A stretch of 64,000 nt of DNA from Stenocarpella maydis. Taxonomy: Eukaryota; Ascomycota; Sordariomycetes; Diaporthales; Diaporthaceae. Under the pieces are notes generated by a model, which was not told the DNA's origin, made no database searches, and worked only from the letters and a program-made list of their open reading frames with translations. The position numbers were made by a program, and so were the translations under genes. Positions within the stretch are counted from its first letter, which is position 1. The number at the start of each line of letters is the position of its first letter. The stretch is taken from contig NQMI01000145.1 in assembly GCA_002270565.1 (NCBI GenBank), positions 4,287-68,286 of the forward strand, written 5' to 3'. Of the stretch, positions 1 to 13,400 are shown piece after piece.

Positions 1-3000
1 ACTTATAGGAACCTATTGAAAGTTTAATAAACCACTTAAAGATACTTTAAATATATTACTAAATAACTAGTTAGAAAAGTCTCTCTTAGCATTAGATATC
101 ACTAACCCTTAGTTAGTAATTTTAAGGCTATTATTAATTTAAAAAAAGCTAGATTAATAGCGTTTGAAATTATTTCATTTATTACTAAATGAGCTTTTTT
201 TTTTCAAATAGTTTTCTTTTAAATTCTTGAGTAAGTAAAGACCGTTATATAATATTTACTAATCCTACGTTACTATCTTATAATACTGTTACTCAAAGGT
301 ATTTAATTTAGTAAGATACTTATTTTATCTTATATTATTTCTCTAATAAGGCTTCTTATGTTTAGTAAAGTATATCCTTAGCTTCCTCTTCTTAACTTTT
401 TAACTATCTCTCCTATAAATCTAGTTTTAAATTAAAGAAACTAAATTAAAGAAACCAAATTAAAAACAAGTTGAAAATAAATAAATAAAATAATTTATTA
501 CTTACTAAAACTTATAAATATACCTATATTTATTTAGGAATAGCTATAATAAATATAGTTGCTATAATGCCTCTTATTATTTAAATTGGACATGAAATAC
601 TTTTAATTATATTAATAATATAAGTTATAAATTATAACTTTAAAACTTATATCTTGAATTAATAAAGTAAGAATATTATATTACTTTTTTTAAAAATTAA
701 GGTTTAAATATGCAGCTTAATAATATAATTAATCAATGGATTGAGGAGATTAAAGAAAATATATATAAATAAAAAGAAAATAGAGAGAGAACCTACTATA
801 TAGCTTTTTTAGTATAAAAAAGTAATAGAGGAGGAGAATAATATTATAAATATAATAGAAATAGAAACTAAAAATGGATTATTAGCTTATTAAAGATATA
901 AATAAACCCTATAGGCTAGCTAGCTAGGCCTATAGGAAGAGGTATAGCTATTAGTATATATAACCTAGATTACTTACTTATATAAGAGGGGATTACTTAA
1001 ATTACTAATATGGTACTAAGCTAAATAAATTACTAGATTACTAGGATTACTAACTTACTAGTAAGCTAGATGAGCTGAGCTAAAGAGATGGACTATATAT
1101 ACTGATAATTATTACTACTAGATAGTATAGCTTAGGATAGCTCTTTGGTAGTTAATCTAAGTATTTACTTAGAAATAGCTTTTGATTACTATTATTATAT
1201 TGCTTAGAATGATTCTACCTTAAATGCCCCTTAAATATAGACCCGCTTACTAGGTTTATCAGCTAAGAACCAGCTGTGATCGTTATAGGCAATAGTTACT
1301 ACTATAGGTGAATACGGCTGGTTCCCAGCAGTAGTCACTATAGTAGGTGAATGGCCAGTAGTGATATTAGTGAGGGGCTGACTAAGCCCCTGGCTTCTAC
1401 CTATTTAAGCCTACAGCTAGCAACACCTATATACCTACCTACTCTTAGCAACTATAGAATATTAACCATTAACCAACACTTGTATTTCAACATATGACCC
1501 AGCCAACAAGAATTATTTTTAATTATCTTCTCTCTTTTAATAACATTCATAGTAATAAAAGGTATTAAAGGTTTTAAATATCATATCTTATTATTATTGA
1601 ATATATGTTAAAATTCTAAAGCTATTATAAAATATGAAATTAACTTTCATTTTTTAATTACGGTTTTAAATCTTTTTAGAATTTTGAAGGAAATATTACT
1701 CTTAAGTTTTAAATGAATAACGAATAAAGACTTATATCTTTAAATATAAAGTAAGTTTATTTACTCTTTTAGTAATAAAACTTTGAAACAGTCTTTAGTA
1801 AATCCTCTAATTTTATAATAATTTATATCTTAATAATATAATAAGGATATTAGATTTAGTTAATTACCTTTTTCATTATTAATATCGTTTTTAATACTAA
1901 AAATATAAAATTTCCTTCTTATTATAAAAGTTAAATTAAGTTAAATCTAATACGTTTTAATAGCTTAAAGTATTAATAAGCTTTATAATTAATGAAACTA
2001 TTATATTTATAAATATGACCTCGTTTAGATCATTAAAAAGATCTTTTATAATAATATTATCTTAATTATAAGCTACTTTTAATAAATTTAACAATATAAT
2101 AATATTAAGGCTACTTAAACTTAAGTGAGCCTTTATTTAATTATAGCTTTAAGCTTAGTAAATATAAGCTAAGGGCTTTTTATTAAATTACTTTTTATAA
2201 TAAACTTTATTTCCATTGAAATAAAGCTGTAATTAAGATTAATTATTAGAGTATCATTATGAAATTCAATATTCTCTTAAGATATTTTATATTCTAACTA
2301 ATTAAAGTAGCTTAAAGATTATATGATTTTTTTAATGGTTTTAAGATAAATTAAATAAATCACACTTCAGTTTTTATTAATTAAATAAGAAGAAAATAAT
2401 AATTTTAAAGTCTCCATTTTTTATATTATTATATTTGTTTTAAGAATGATAGTCTAGGTTTTCTTTATTAAAGTTTAAAATCTTCTTTTTAAATTAGTTC
2501 TATTTATAAGCTTTATTTTTTATTTCAATATATTTTAAAGACTAATATTGTCTTTTAGCTTGAAGTTAAGATTTAATAAAATAGCTAAGTAAAAGATATA
2601 ATCTCTTTATTAGTTTTATTAAGAACTTAATTATAGCTTATACCTTAGTATTTTTAAGCTTTTAAGTTATCTATGGGGTAATGATATTTAATAATATTAA
2701 TAACTTTAAATAAATTGATATAAAACTAATTATAAATTTAATAATAAATAAGAGGTTAGTCCTTTCAATTAAGCTAGTAATATTCTTTTATATTAACTAT
2801 ATAAATATTCTTTATAAGGCTAAAGTTCATATATAATTAAAGGACTAAGTTAGGAACTTAATTGAATAAATTTAATAGTATTTATAACTTTAATAATATT
2901 AATATTATTAAGCTATAATATAAGTTAAAGTATAAAAAATAAGGTTTTAAAAATTAAGTTTTTAAATAAAATAAAACATTAAATAGATTAAAAGATAGCT

Positions 3001-4859
3001 TATATAAATAATATAGGAGCTTAAGGCTTTTAATTAAGAGGTTTTAAAGAAATAAGAAAAGGTTCTTAAGGAGATTATTATCTTTAAAATTAGTCTTTTT
3101 TATTAAATAGCCCTTATTTTTATTAAAGGATCTCTCTATTTTAAGAGAAAAAGAATCCTTAATAGATAAAAAGAAAAAAAGAATATTCTTAAGTTGAATA
3201 TAAAACAATATTATATTAAATCTCTTAAAAATAAATATGAGGGAGTTAAATATTTCTTTTTATATAGTATCTTTAGTTAAGCTAATAAGAAAAAGTTTTT
3301 TTAAAGGTTTTATTATAATAGCCGTAGGAGAATAAATAAGTAATTAAAAATAAATAATATTTATTATAATGGTAGTATTAGGTAATATAAAGTAGTAATA
3401 ATTAAGAGATATTAGCTAGTAAAACTATAAACTTGATTAATATAAATACTTATAAATAGCCTTACTTTTCTAATAAAGAATACTTTTGATAAATCAATGG
3501 TAATAATAATAACATTTTAATATATTACCAATTAAAGTAATTTTATTTAAATAATATTTCTTTCTTAACAGCTATAAATAAAAGTAAGGTGAAATAACTA
3601 TTAGGTAAAATAAGGAAATATTATATAATTCTAAACTAAAGTTACTAAATAGGCTTAAATTAAAGGAGTTAAATATTATGATCTAGATTTAAATAGAGTA
3701 ATTTAAGAAGGATTAATTACAATAACTAAAGGCTTTATAATATTTAATTATCTTTAATTTAAATTAAGATAGTTAAAAAGTCTTTTAATATTATTATATA
3801 AGGGTAAAAGTTAGAAAATCTTAGGTTAAATTAAGATAGTATTTAAGTTTTATTTCCTCTATTAAGTATTAATCGTTTATACCTCTCCTCTCTTTAAAAT
3901 AAAGGGAATAAGTCTTAATTAAATATTATTAATTGAACTAGTAAGTTTAATAAGACCTTAAGATATAAATCCCTTTAAAGCTTTTTTAAAAGCTTTTAAA
4001 TGCTTAAGTAATAATAATTATATAAGACGAAAGTCTCAAAGTTTCCTAATTAAATAAGTTAAATACTTTATATTTTACTTTTCTAAATAAGAGTACATTA
4101 TAAAGGGGTTGTTAAAGTATAGCTAAAGGTAATAAAAATATCCTTAAGTAAAAAACTTAAATTAACTTTAACTTAATTCTATCCTTATTATTTTAATTTT
4201 ATAAGATAAATAAGTAAGTCAAGCAGTTATTATTACCTTTATATAATGATTATTTTTTTCTTAATACGGTAAAATAATAAATTATTTTTAATTAAAGATA
4301 CTAAATATAACAGAAAATAAATATTAAAAATATAAAGTATTAATATCTTAAAAGTAGCTAAAGAAATCCAAAGAAATTCATATTGAATTTATAAAGTAAA
4401 TACTAATAAAACTAGGCTAGTAAAGAAAAAGATTATAGGAAAAATACTTAATACTCTATAATTTAAGGCATATTATTTCACTAAAGTCCTTAAGTATTCT
4501 AATAAGTATAAATAGAGGAGCTTTTAATATAATAATGGTAGAAAGAAAGGAATAAAAGGTATAAAAGCGAAGAAATAAAGAAAAGGAATTACAAATAGGT
4601 AATTTATAATATATAAAGACTAATTAAATAGATACATCATTAATAAGGTAAAAAGTATTATTCTTCTGAAGCTAGAAATCTTTTAAAGCAATATAATAGG
4701 GCTCTTTTATATAGCAGGGGCGCAGCTTTCTAACCTCCTATTACTATACCCTAGAATAATATATGTAGTAATAAGATTAATTTTCTTATTTAAGCTTTAA
4801 TTAATTATATTATTAAGTTTAAGTTCTTTATTATATCCAAAATAGTTTATAGTAAGGTC

Positions 4860-5525
4860 TTTATAAAAGAAAATATAAAAGTTAGATTTAATGGGACTAG
4901 TATTTCTTTATAAAACATAAAATTTATAAATTTATCTAGATATTTACTTGTGAACTTTAGAGTAATTACTCCTTATATTACCCTTAAGTACTTATTAAGC
5001 TATCTAATAATTAAGTTTTATTAAAATTAAGATCTCTAACTATTATGGTAGCTTCCTTATATTAATTCCTAAATTAGTTAAGAAGTTTATAAAGGGTATA
5101 TAAGTAATAGTATATTAAATTACTCTTTTAAGTAATTAGATTTATATCCTTAAGAATGCTAATTTTAAGCTTATAAAGTATTAAAGGGCTAAAAGAAGTT
5201 AGGTTTAGCCTAAAAGAATACTTAATATTAAAGAATCTTTAATAATAATTAATAATAAATAAAAAGGGAAGTAGTTAGCTAATAATATAGCTAGTAATAG
5301 TAATAATTTATTTTATAACAGACTAAGTAAATAATAACATAGTAACTATAGTAAAACTAAGTATAATATAAGAACTTATAAGAAGGATATAGAAGAGTTT
5401 AGTAAGCTAGATTCTAAATACATAATAGTAAATCTAGCCTAATTAGCATTAATTAGTGTAAATACATATATACATTAGCAGTTCATAGCGGATTAAGATT
5501 TTAATAGTAAAGTTAGTATTATTTA
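4860..5525 (+). pseudogene. RIP-disabled coding remnant, unidentified
   Basis: One plus-strand frame reads through about 220 codons if TAA and TAG are taken as mutated CAA, CAG or CGA codons. Stretches such as FRVITPYITLKYLLSYLI and NYSKTKYNIRTYKKDIEEF have the balanced composition of real protein, and nearly all interruptions are TAA or TAG, as expected from C-to-T mutation. I do not recognise the family; a transposon-encoded protein is likely from the setting. No catalytic motif was seen. Confidence 0.4.
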
Positions 5526-5574
5526 ATATAAAGTATATTTTATTCTACTAAACGTTACTCTTTTCAAACTAATA

Positions 5575-5775
5575 CTATACTTATTTTAACTACTTTAAAT
5601 TTATAAAATTAATTATATTTAAGTAATTAAATATAGTTAACACTAATTAGTGCTAACTTTCATTACTTACTTAGCCCTAGGCGAGTTCTAGGGTAGCCTA
5701 AAGTTAATAAATTTGCTGAAAACTAGCTACTTCCAAATCCTAGCTACTTTTTAAGACCCTATCTATATTATAGGC
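5575..5775. repeat. Direct repeat copy 1
   Basis: About 200 bp that recur at 5984-6180. The shared core includes the stretch around CTTTAAATTTATAAAATTAA, a CTAATTAGTGCTAA-like segment and TTTGCTGAAAACTAGCTACT. The two copies have diverged by point changes, mostly transitions, in keeping with RIP. They may be remnants of a terminal repeat or a local duplication. Confidence 0.6.
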
Positions 5776-5983
5776 TTTATATTATTTATTTTAGATTTCT
5801 AAAATAGCTTGAATAGCCAAAGTAAGTTACCCTCTTAGGATATAAGATATATATTATTATCATTAAATTCTAATGCATTAAATATTTAAACATATAGGGA
5901 AATATAAGAATAATATAAAAAATAAAGATATAGTTATTACTAAAAAAGAGCTACCTTATATAAACCTTAATACTTTCTAGTCC

Positions 5984-6180
5984 TACTATACCTACTCTAA
6001 CCTCTTTAAATTTATAAAATTAATTAAGTTTAAGTAATTAAGTATACTTAGTACTAATTGGTGCTAATTTTCATTTCATATTTAGCTTTAAGCAGGTGCT
6101 AGTATAGCCTAAAGTTAGTGAATTTGCTGAAAACTAGCTACTTCCTGGTCCTGGCTACTTCCTGGTACCCTATATTAAGA
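5984..6180. repeat. Direct repeat copy 2
   Basis: Second copy of the repeat at 5575-5775, in the same orientation. It ends at the boundary where the AT-rich block gives way to DNA of ordinary composition. Confidence 0.6.
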
Positions 6181-9100
6181 TATTTTAGTATTATGAGATA
6201 ATAATTGAATTATTTAAATATTAATATATATAAATATATATACGCATTTCTTAATAATTTATTAATGTTTTCCTTATAGCTCTTGATAGTTAGATAGTTA
6301 AGTTTAAAAAGATCTTATAAAAATGCTCATGAGAGTTGATATTGAATTTATATGTACTTCTTAATGTTATAGTATGGCTCTATATACTGCTAAGAATGCC
6401 CAACCTTTCGGTTGGAAATTCTGGTCTTTTGGCCGAGCGGTCCCTATTGCTAGCAGTATAGAGATTCTTCTCACTTAATATCTTTCTGCTGTTCTCAAAT
6501 GACACAGTGGCTTCCAAGGCGACAGTAGCGACATTTGGTATAATGAAGCGGTGGCCGACGGCGAGACGCTGACCAGGAAATCAGCTCAGCTGGAGTGAGA
6601 GTACAGAGGCTCCCAGAAAAACGTATGGGAACACTTCGGATTGGGTAACGATACACCTAACTGATTCCCGATTCCACAAACTCGTACCCAACGCCGAGTG
6701 TATTCAGGCCTATGAATTACTCATCCTCCAGCCCTTGTCTCCATTCCTAGGCCGATTGATATTTATGTATCTTCATGAAAGATCTTACCCCTTGCTGGAC
6801 ACGTTCTAAGTTCAAGAAACTGAGCAGACACCTAGGTAGGCATCCATAGCAATTCGACGTTGTCCGCGCACTACCTAGGCACGACAATGAGCAACAGGAC
6901 ACTACAGAGTTCTCGCCACAACGGTTCTTTCAAGTATAAATAAAGACATCGTGGAGAAATCGTGTATGGGAATGTCCAAATAATCAAAGTTAGATGGTTT
7001 AGATCGTTTCCATTGCTGCTACAAGCGCTACAAGAACCGAAGTAACAGAAACATATCAGCCAGGTTCGCGGGCTCAAGGACGCCCTCAAGTGCTCGTAGA
7101 GAATAAATATCCTTGGAGCATGGGCTTGGTTGAGTTGATATCTCGCCCAAGGATCTTCCAGAGAAGATTCCTCAATTCTTGTACATATGAACTGCGATTA
7201 TGCCCAAGCCAAGTAGCCCTTTTGTGCAATTTTTCGCTTGAGGCTTTCTTATGCACGACGAAGATCAAACATGCAAATAGAGCCTCTAGAACATGGCCGG
7301 ATTCAGCCTTTCTAGGAGAAAGTCTTCAATGAAGACCTCTTAGCTCCCTGTGCGTCAGATTCATGGAGCCGCAAGATGGATAACGTGCCGCGAAAACAGA
7401 ACGGCGGTCGGCTCTTGCGCAGAGTGCCCTCTATTTTGGCAGGTAGCTCGGGCTTCACCACAACGTCTTCGGTCCGGCCAGTTATCTACTGACATTTCGC
7501 TTTCAAAGTTCATAATCATTCGCGCGGTTGCTGTGACACTCGTGGGTCAAGATGAATCGCCACCTGTCGGCCCATAGCCTTTCGCCGGTGGACTCGAGCT
7601 GCCTCCCCAAGCCCCGGCGTGCGGAAAGGTTGGAAATTCGCGTGGCGGCTAGCACTGAGACAAAGTCCGAGCCATGGCTGCGAAGATCAGTGAGCCCTCA
7701 GAGTACAGACGCCTCGTATAGATCAAATTAGGCCCCCTTGCCTGAGGGCGGCCAATGAGGGCGGCAGCAGAGCGAGATGACATTGCCAGATTTTCCGATT
7801 CGTCTCAATTGGGCCATATCGATGGCCACAAGAGGCTGCGAACATGGAAGCTATGCCTACAGCATGCGAGGGGGCAATCTCGATGGGGCAACAACCGGTT
7901 TTTGCTGGCTGACGCCCACACCTCCGCTCCCCGCTTGCTGAGACTGGAGAATACACAGCTTGTGGCGTGGAATGTCCAGAGTGCTGACACGCGGATACGT
8001 CCACCCCTTCCAAACCCCATACTCCCGCCCCCTTGGCCTTGTACAGCGTCACCTCCAACCTCGCTTCATCAACGGCCGTTGCAATGCGAAGCAACGGGGC
8101 TGCACAGATGGCGGACATCAGAAGCGCGTTCGACGTGGTGGCGGGTCGGGCTGCGGATAACTGCATTGCCTCTGCCTCGATAGTCCTGGTGATGCTGGTC
8201 TGCGACCCGGGGACTGTTCCCAGCAGTCCGTTCTGTATTAGTATAGTGTAGTTGATGCCAGAATCCGGCCATGCATCTCGGTACCCGGAGAGCCCCGAAG
8301 ACGGTATGCTGACTCCGCTCGGTGATGGACGGCCTCGGCCAAGAGCCCCTTTGCAGCGTAAATGGCGGGTTCGCCACAGTATTCAAAAACCAGGGCAGGG
8401 AAGCCCGTGGTAATGCCGTGGACCAGTTTGTTCATAGGATCGTCTACCAGTCTTACCATTGGCAGGCTTGGAAACGTCTTCCACAGTCTAAGATCCCACG
8501 TGTGGCCCGCCCGTTGGCCCTATTGATGAGCTGTGCAGTATCCCCCTGCGTTGACTGAGACATGATGTACGATCCGGCTCAGCTTCCAAGGCTCATGGAA
8601 ACGCGCACAACGGCGTATCATCTTCCCAGGCGCCTGTAACAGCTGCCTGTCTTCTTGTCTGCTGCCGCTCCATCGAATGGTGAGGAGCCCTCTATATGTC
8701 CCGCGTCTTATGCATACAGGTCGTGGTTGAGGTAGCCGAATACGACCCTGAGAGTTAGCAAATGTATCTAGAGAACTAGACATGTGAGCCCTATACCCTG
8801 TAAAAATAGTTCCAATAGCCTGCTGCACAAGTCACCAGGCACGGAGCCGCACGGATTCAAGACCGGTTGTTCTTGGTCGCCGCGGGATCGCCTAGGAGAG
8901 CAGTTTGATAACTGACAAATGGACACCCACATCTGGACAGCTGCATGATCGAACGTGCTGAGACGGGATTTTTAGCGCTCACGTCGAGTGATGAACACCT
9001 CCGATGCGTCAAATACAAGGACAGGGTGATCCGGAAGGGGCTGGCGTGAGAGGACTCAAGATGGGGTTAGGATGTTGGATCTCTGCTGACTGCATGATCC

Positions 9101-12100
9101 TCTGTCAGATCCACCAAAGAGTCTGCAGGGCGGGAACTGCTCAGTCTACGATCTACGGGTTCCCTTCCTTGCGTGCAGGGATGACGCAGAGCTCTGCCTC
9201 AGCGATGCCGACGACGCGGCGGCTCCCGGGTATCACAAGGAAGCCCCACTGCATGCTGGTCTCTTCGAAACCTGCAGCGTGGAAGTTTTGAATGCAGCCT
9301 CACATTCCTGGTTGATACAGCCTGCCGTTTCCTTGTCAGTCTGGTCATGTTTCCATAATAGGATCGGGATCAGCATTGTGTGTACTCGAAATGATTCATG
9401 CCGCGCCGACTGAGCCAATTCTAGCAGCAAGCCGCTGTACATTTCAACCTATTGTGTAGTACTGTTTAACAAAAAGCAGAGAAAATGCATACATGAGCTT
9501 CTCCCGCCCAGTGTTATGTTGGCCGCGCTTCAGCATCTCTGAATCTTGTAATACTGCGGCTGGATAGACCTCTTCCTCTTACGGACGCAAGCGAGCACTC
9601 GTGCGAGGCTCACGGCTTCGCTAAGAGTCTAGCACGAGCGCAATGCTGCAGGATCTCGGTTTCTCCCTCCTAGATGAAGTGGGATGGCGGTTGGCTGCAG
9701 CACGAGTGTGTCCTAGGCGTGGCCAAGCTCATGCTGTGCGACCATATCATCACATCTCGTCACACTAGTTATCCAAATGCACCGTTCGTGAGTCTTCAAA
9801 GCATTAGACTCGGTGCCTTGACGCGCGGATATTTCCAAAAATTCCAAATACAAGCTCTGAGAAAACCCGTAGTGCCATCTCGAAAACGCGGCACGTGGGC
9901 AGACAGCATAACCGATTTCCTGGATCTCCCAGCATGGGATCGGGAATCTGCTATACGGTAGAAAGGTGGTGGTACAGTACAAATGTGGAACGCGGAGATG
10001 GCCGATGGCTGACTTCTCACAGCAGTTCAGCAAGCGTTGCAGCTTCATAGTCGTATGTCAGCGAAGAGATGCATGGCCAGCCAAAGTTGTGAGTTAAAGC
10101 ACTGAATTTGGCATGGAATCTAGCATACTGCGAAGCCAACTGCTCCCAAAAACCAAGGTTTTCGTTTTAACTTGTGTCAAGGTTTTCTCGTATTCCACCG
10201 GTACCGTGGTGGAATGTTGAAAGCTACAATGATATGCCGAAAAGTTGAGAGGCGTCCAACTATCAACAGTGCATCAGTAGTATTCAACTTCGCTAGTTGG
10301 GAACTGCGGCGTGGCGGCCCGTTTCTCTCGCAGCACATCTGAGGGCAGAAAATGTATGGACCTGATGAACTCGGTGTTGATATCACCCATAGAAGAAATT
10401 TCCTGTGTGCAGCATTCGGGATCCTCAGCAGCTGCGACCGCGAATTCGAGTTCCGTTCTGAGATTGGAGGTTCAAGCCTGGTCTCGTCAAAACTTGACTG
10501 GTTTTGTCGGGTGGAAACATCATGTCAGACGCCTAATCAATCAACATGATCATCAATGCAAAGCACTCGGCTCCATCCAAATGGATAAAGGGGTTTTTTT
10601 CCCCCAGAAAAGTAGAACAAAATTAATCGCTTGGTACGGTTGGAATCTTCCAGGTCACAATATAGACATCCAAGTAAATATTGGACAATTGCGAGAACCG
10701 CATCAGAATCCAATGGCGTCTCTTCGGCGGCTTCCGCCACGCCGAGTTCTGCGCTAGACTGCCTCATATCATTCTCCGCGCCATGGACCGAGCTGAAGAG
10801 TACATACGGAATGTTAATCCACCGAGTCTACGTGAATTTTCCGATCCTGAAAGAATCGAGTTGGTACTCTTTTCTCGCACACTTTGTCTGTTGCTTCCAC
10901 ATGGGCCTGACCCGGGCATTTCACACCCTCTTCCCTGTAGCCGCACGGCGCGCGCGATTATCGACATGCAGGCTCGCTAACCGGTCAGCATCGGACAGAA
11001 GTGATTGGTCGGAGCCTTATGTGGCTTATACCGTAGCGACACCCCGGAAAGCGTGCAGCAGGCTTTATCCCCGCGGCGTTGTCGTGTCTCAAAGGGTTAC
11101 CGGGAACTCGCAGTGCCTCAGGGAAACGTGACGATGCAATGGGGCCTAGGTGGTGGTGCTGGTCACGCTGCGATACCCGTGACTGCAGAATCGTCCACTT
11201 TGCCCATGATGGGCCAGTAACTGGATTGTAATCAATCTGCAACAGAACACCCGAGGCCTGGGTTAAGACACGGGCTAGTTACAATCGTGACTGCACATTC
11301 TTGAACACGACAGGATCCGATCATTTCCTGGGTTGAACACGACTCATCCTGTGAGGAGTTTCGGAGTGATCACTGTACGGTGGAGGCAAGCCGTCATAAT
11401 ACTCAATACAGCTCGTTTCGTTTCTCCGTTCTGGGATTAATACGAATCGTGACCCGGAGCAGAGCAGCGCCTGGTTATGTGCTGACCACCACCGCCGGTG
11501 ATCCAATTCCCTGACGATATCTCAGCAGCTGATTTTATTTGAGAGGAAGTCTGGTTATCACGTGGGAACATATATCTCCTTGGTCGCCGTTGATTACAGT
11601 AGAAACAATATATAGAATATCGTCATGTTAAAACACAAAACCTAGGATGTTCAGATTCCAGAGCCTGTTGCAATCGGGGAAAAAACAAATGCCAATTTTA
11701 CATTGGTTTTACTTTCTGTAGCTTACCTAGTATCCGGTCAAGGCTTTCCAGTCGATCGATTACTCCACTATCTTTCACAAGCCAATTGTCGGGATGAGAT
11801 GGTTTGAGGCCGGCCTGGATCGACTTGGGACAAGACATCGTGGGTTTGAATTCCGGACGATCTCCTCTAATTCTGGGGAATATATCGAGTTTAATACGGA
11901 ATTGAGGACCGGAACGAACCACATCTTACCCGGCAAGCCCGGGATTCACTTATCTCAGCCGTGAAAGGCACTTTGGCATCCTAGGTGCTCCGCCCACCTA
12001 CAGAGAGCGAACTTGGGACCACCTACCTAGGCACACCATGGCAGCTATCGGCGCTTTAATGATGCTACTAGTTATTCCATCTAGTTGAATCTAAACTGTA

Positions 12101-13400
12101 CGGGTTCTCTTGACAAGGAAACTTGGGTTTCTTGGACATGAGTGAGCCCCAAGTATCAAACTTGAGAGGTCATCAGCCAGCATATGCCCATGGTGCCAAA
12201 GTGATGGCCAGCAATTTTCAAATGACTCCTAGCAGGCTGGGTATGATTAACGGACGATGGAAAATTGATCGTAGTTAAGCAGTGACATTCATTGTATCAA
12301 CAATAATGTTGAACGGCAGAAGCATTCTACGAAACGTATTATCCACTCTTACCGCATTCAGAATACCAGCGAAACGCTGGTTACGGTTATTCTCAAAAGC
12401 CACACGCAAATGCATTTGAGCGACAAAATCGGTGGCCCCGTGTCCAGGTACCTGTCTCATGCTCACAAGGAACGATCACGGTTTTATGGCAAAGGAGAAC
12501 CAAGCTTATCAGCGGCATACCGCTCCCACTTGACACGCGCATCACCGCCCAGACATTTGACGATGAGCAGGGGGAATTCGAGCAGGTGAATGAGGGTCAG
12601 GTCGGTGTGTGACGAGGTTGCGGAATCGCTATGCATTATTGGCCGGGCCAGTGCAGCAGGGGTTCCTCGCGAATCTGCGACATGGGCCAGGCCACGGATG
12701 AGTACCGAGATTTGTACCACCATGCATCATTGCAACCCGCAGACAGCGAATCGACTTTGTGACGGCGGCGGTGGATAATTTGGTTTTTCAGGACACCTGC
12801 AAGATGTAGACCAAACGCCATGCATGTGCAAGCCCGTGACTGATATTCTTGCTAAGTAGCATAAAATTGCATTCGAGGATCCGAGCCGAAATCGGTACTT
12901 GACCCAACGGCTCCTCGTACGACAAGACTGCAGGGTGGCGTCCTCCAGAGCTATACAGCGGCCAAACAATGTTGACAGGACCTTTAGGCGAGATGCCTTT
13001 CGGCGGAGTCCTGGCTGCAGGCGGCCATGGGGTGGGGGTTCCTCATGGAGCTGACGCCTCATACTCACCATTCAGCGTCGCCGTTGCATATTCTACGACG
13101 CGGCAACAAGCAGCATGGACCGCAGGAAAAGCCATGATCCTGTTACGACCTGACGCCTGGGGGGAAGCACTGCACTTTCGGGATCTCAACTGCTCAGCTC
13201 GTTCTGACCTGACTGGTTCCTCGCCCAGCGTGGAGGATTAAAGATGCCAGACGGCTAGTCTTTAGTAAGTATGAAACGTCGAGTCCTGAACAAGCCGGGG
13301 AGTTTTTCTGGAATTGCCTCAATGTCGACTGCGTGAACGGGTGCGAGGTTGCCGGCCCCTCCCCTCCATTGGGCATATCGCTGTTTGTCGGAAAAGAAGG
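6181..13400. other. Gene-poor region of ordinary composition
   Basis: Base composition is normal here, but I found no intact gene on either strand. Short open frames on the minus strand look protein-like in places: 8238-8459, 7723-8166, 11698-11922, 12275-12466 and 12484-12723. None joins to a neighbour through a convincing intron, and none shows a motif I recognise. The region may be intergenic DNA holding decayed genes that were not targets of RIP. Confidence 0.5.
7723..8459 (-). pseudogene. Possible broken minus-strand gene, unidentified
   Basis: Two minus-strand frames read like protein. The upstream one (8459 to about 8255) includes MNKLVHGITTGFPALVFEY. The downstream one (about 8220 to 8030, in another frame) includes LLMSAICAAPLLRIATAVDE. 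They are separated by a frame change and a stop with no good splice pair between them, so this may be a decayed gene. I do not recognise the family. Chance open frames remain possible. Confidence 0.25.

Larger units (their letters stand above)
1..6180. repeat. RIP-degraded AT-rich repeat block
   Basis: The sequence is dominated by A and T, rich in TA steps and almost without CG, and no reading frame stays open for 60 codons on either strand. This is the usual look of transposon DNA inactivated by repeat-induced point mutation in Pezizomycotina. A less degraded island lies at about 1230-1500 and contains a perfect hairpin (GGGGCT / AGCCCC near 1374-1391). A readable but stop-riddled plus-strand coding remnant runs from about 4860 to 5525, and a pair of direct repeats occupies 5575-6180. 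I could not assign the block to a transposon family. Confidence 0.8.

Noticed and set aside
6428..6452. TGGCCGAGCGGT, a tRNA A-box-like sequence
   Set aside because: No B box or T arm at the expected distance and no cloverleaf can be drawn.
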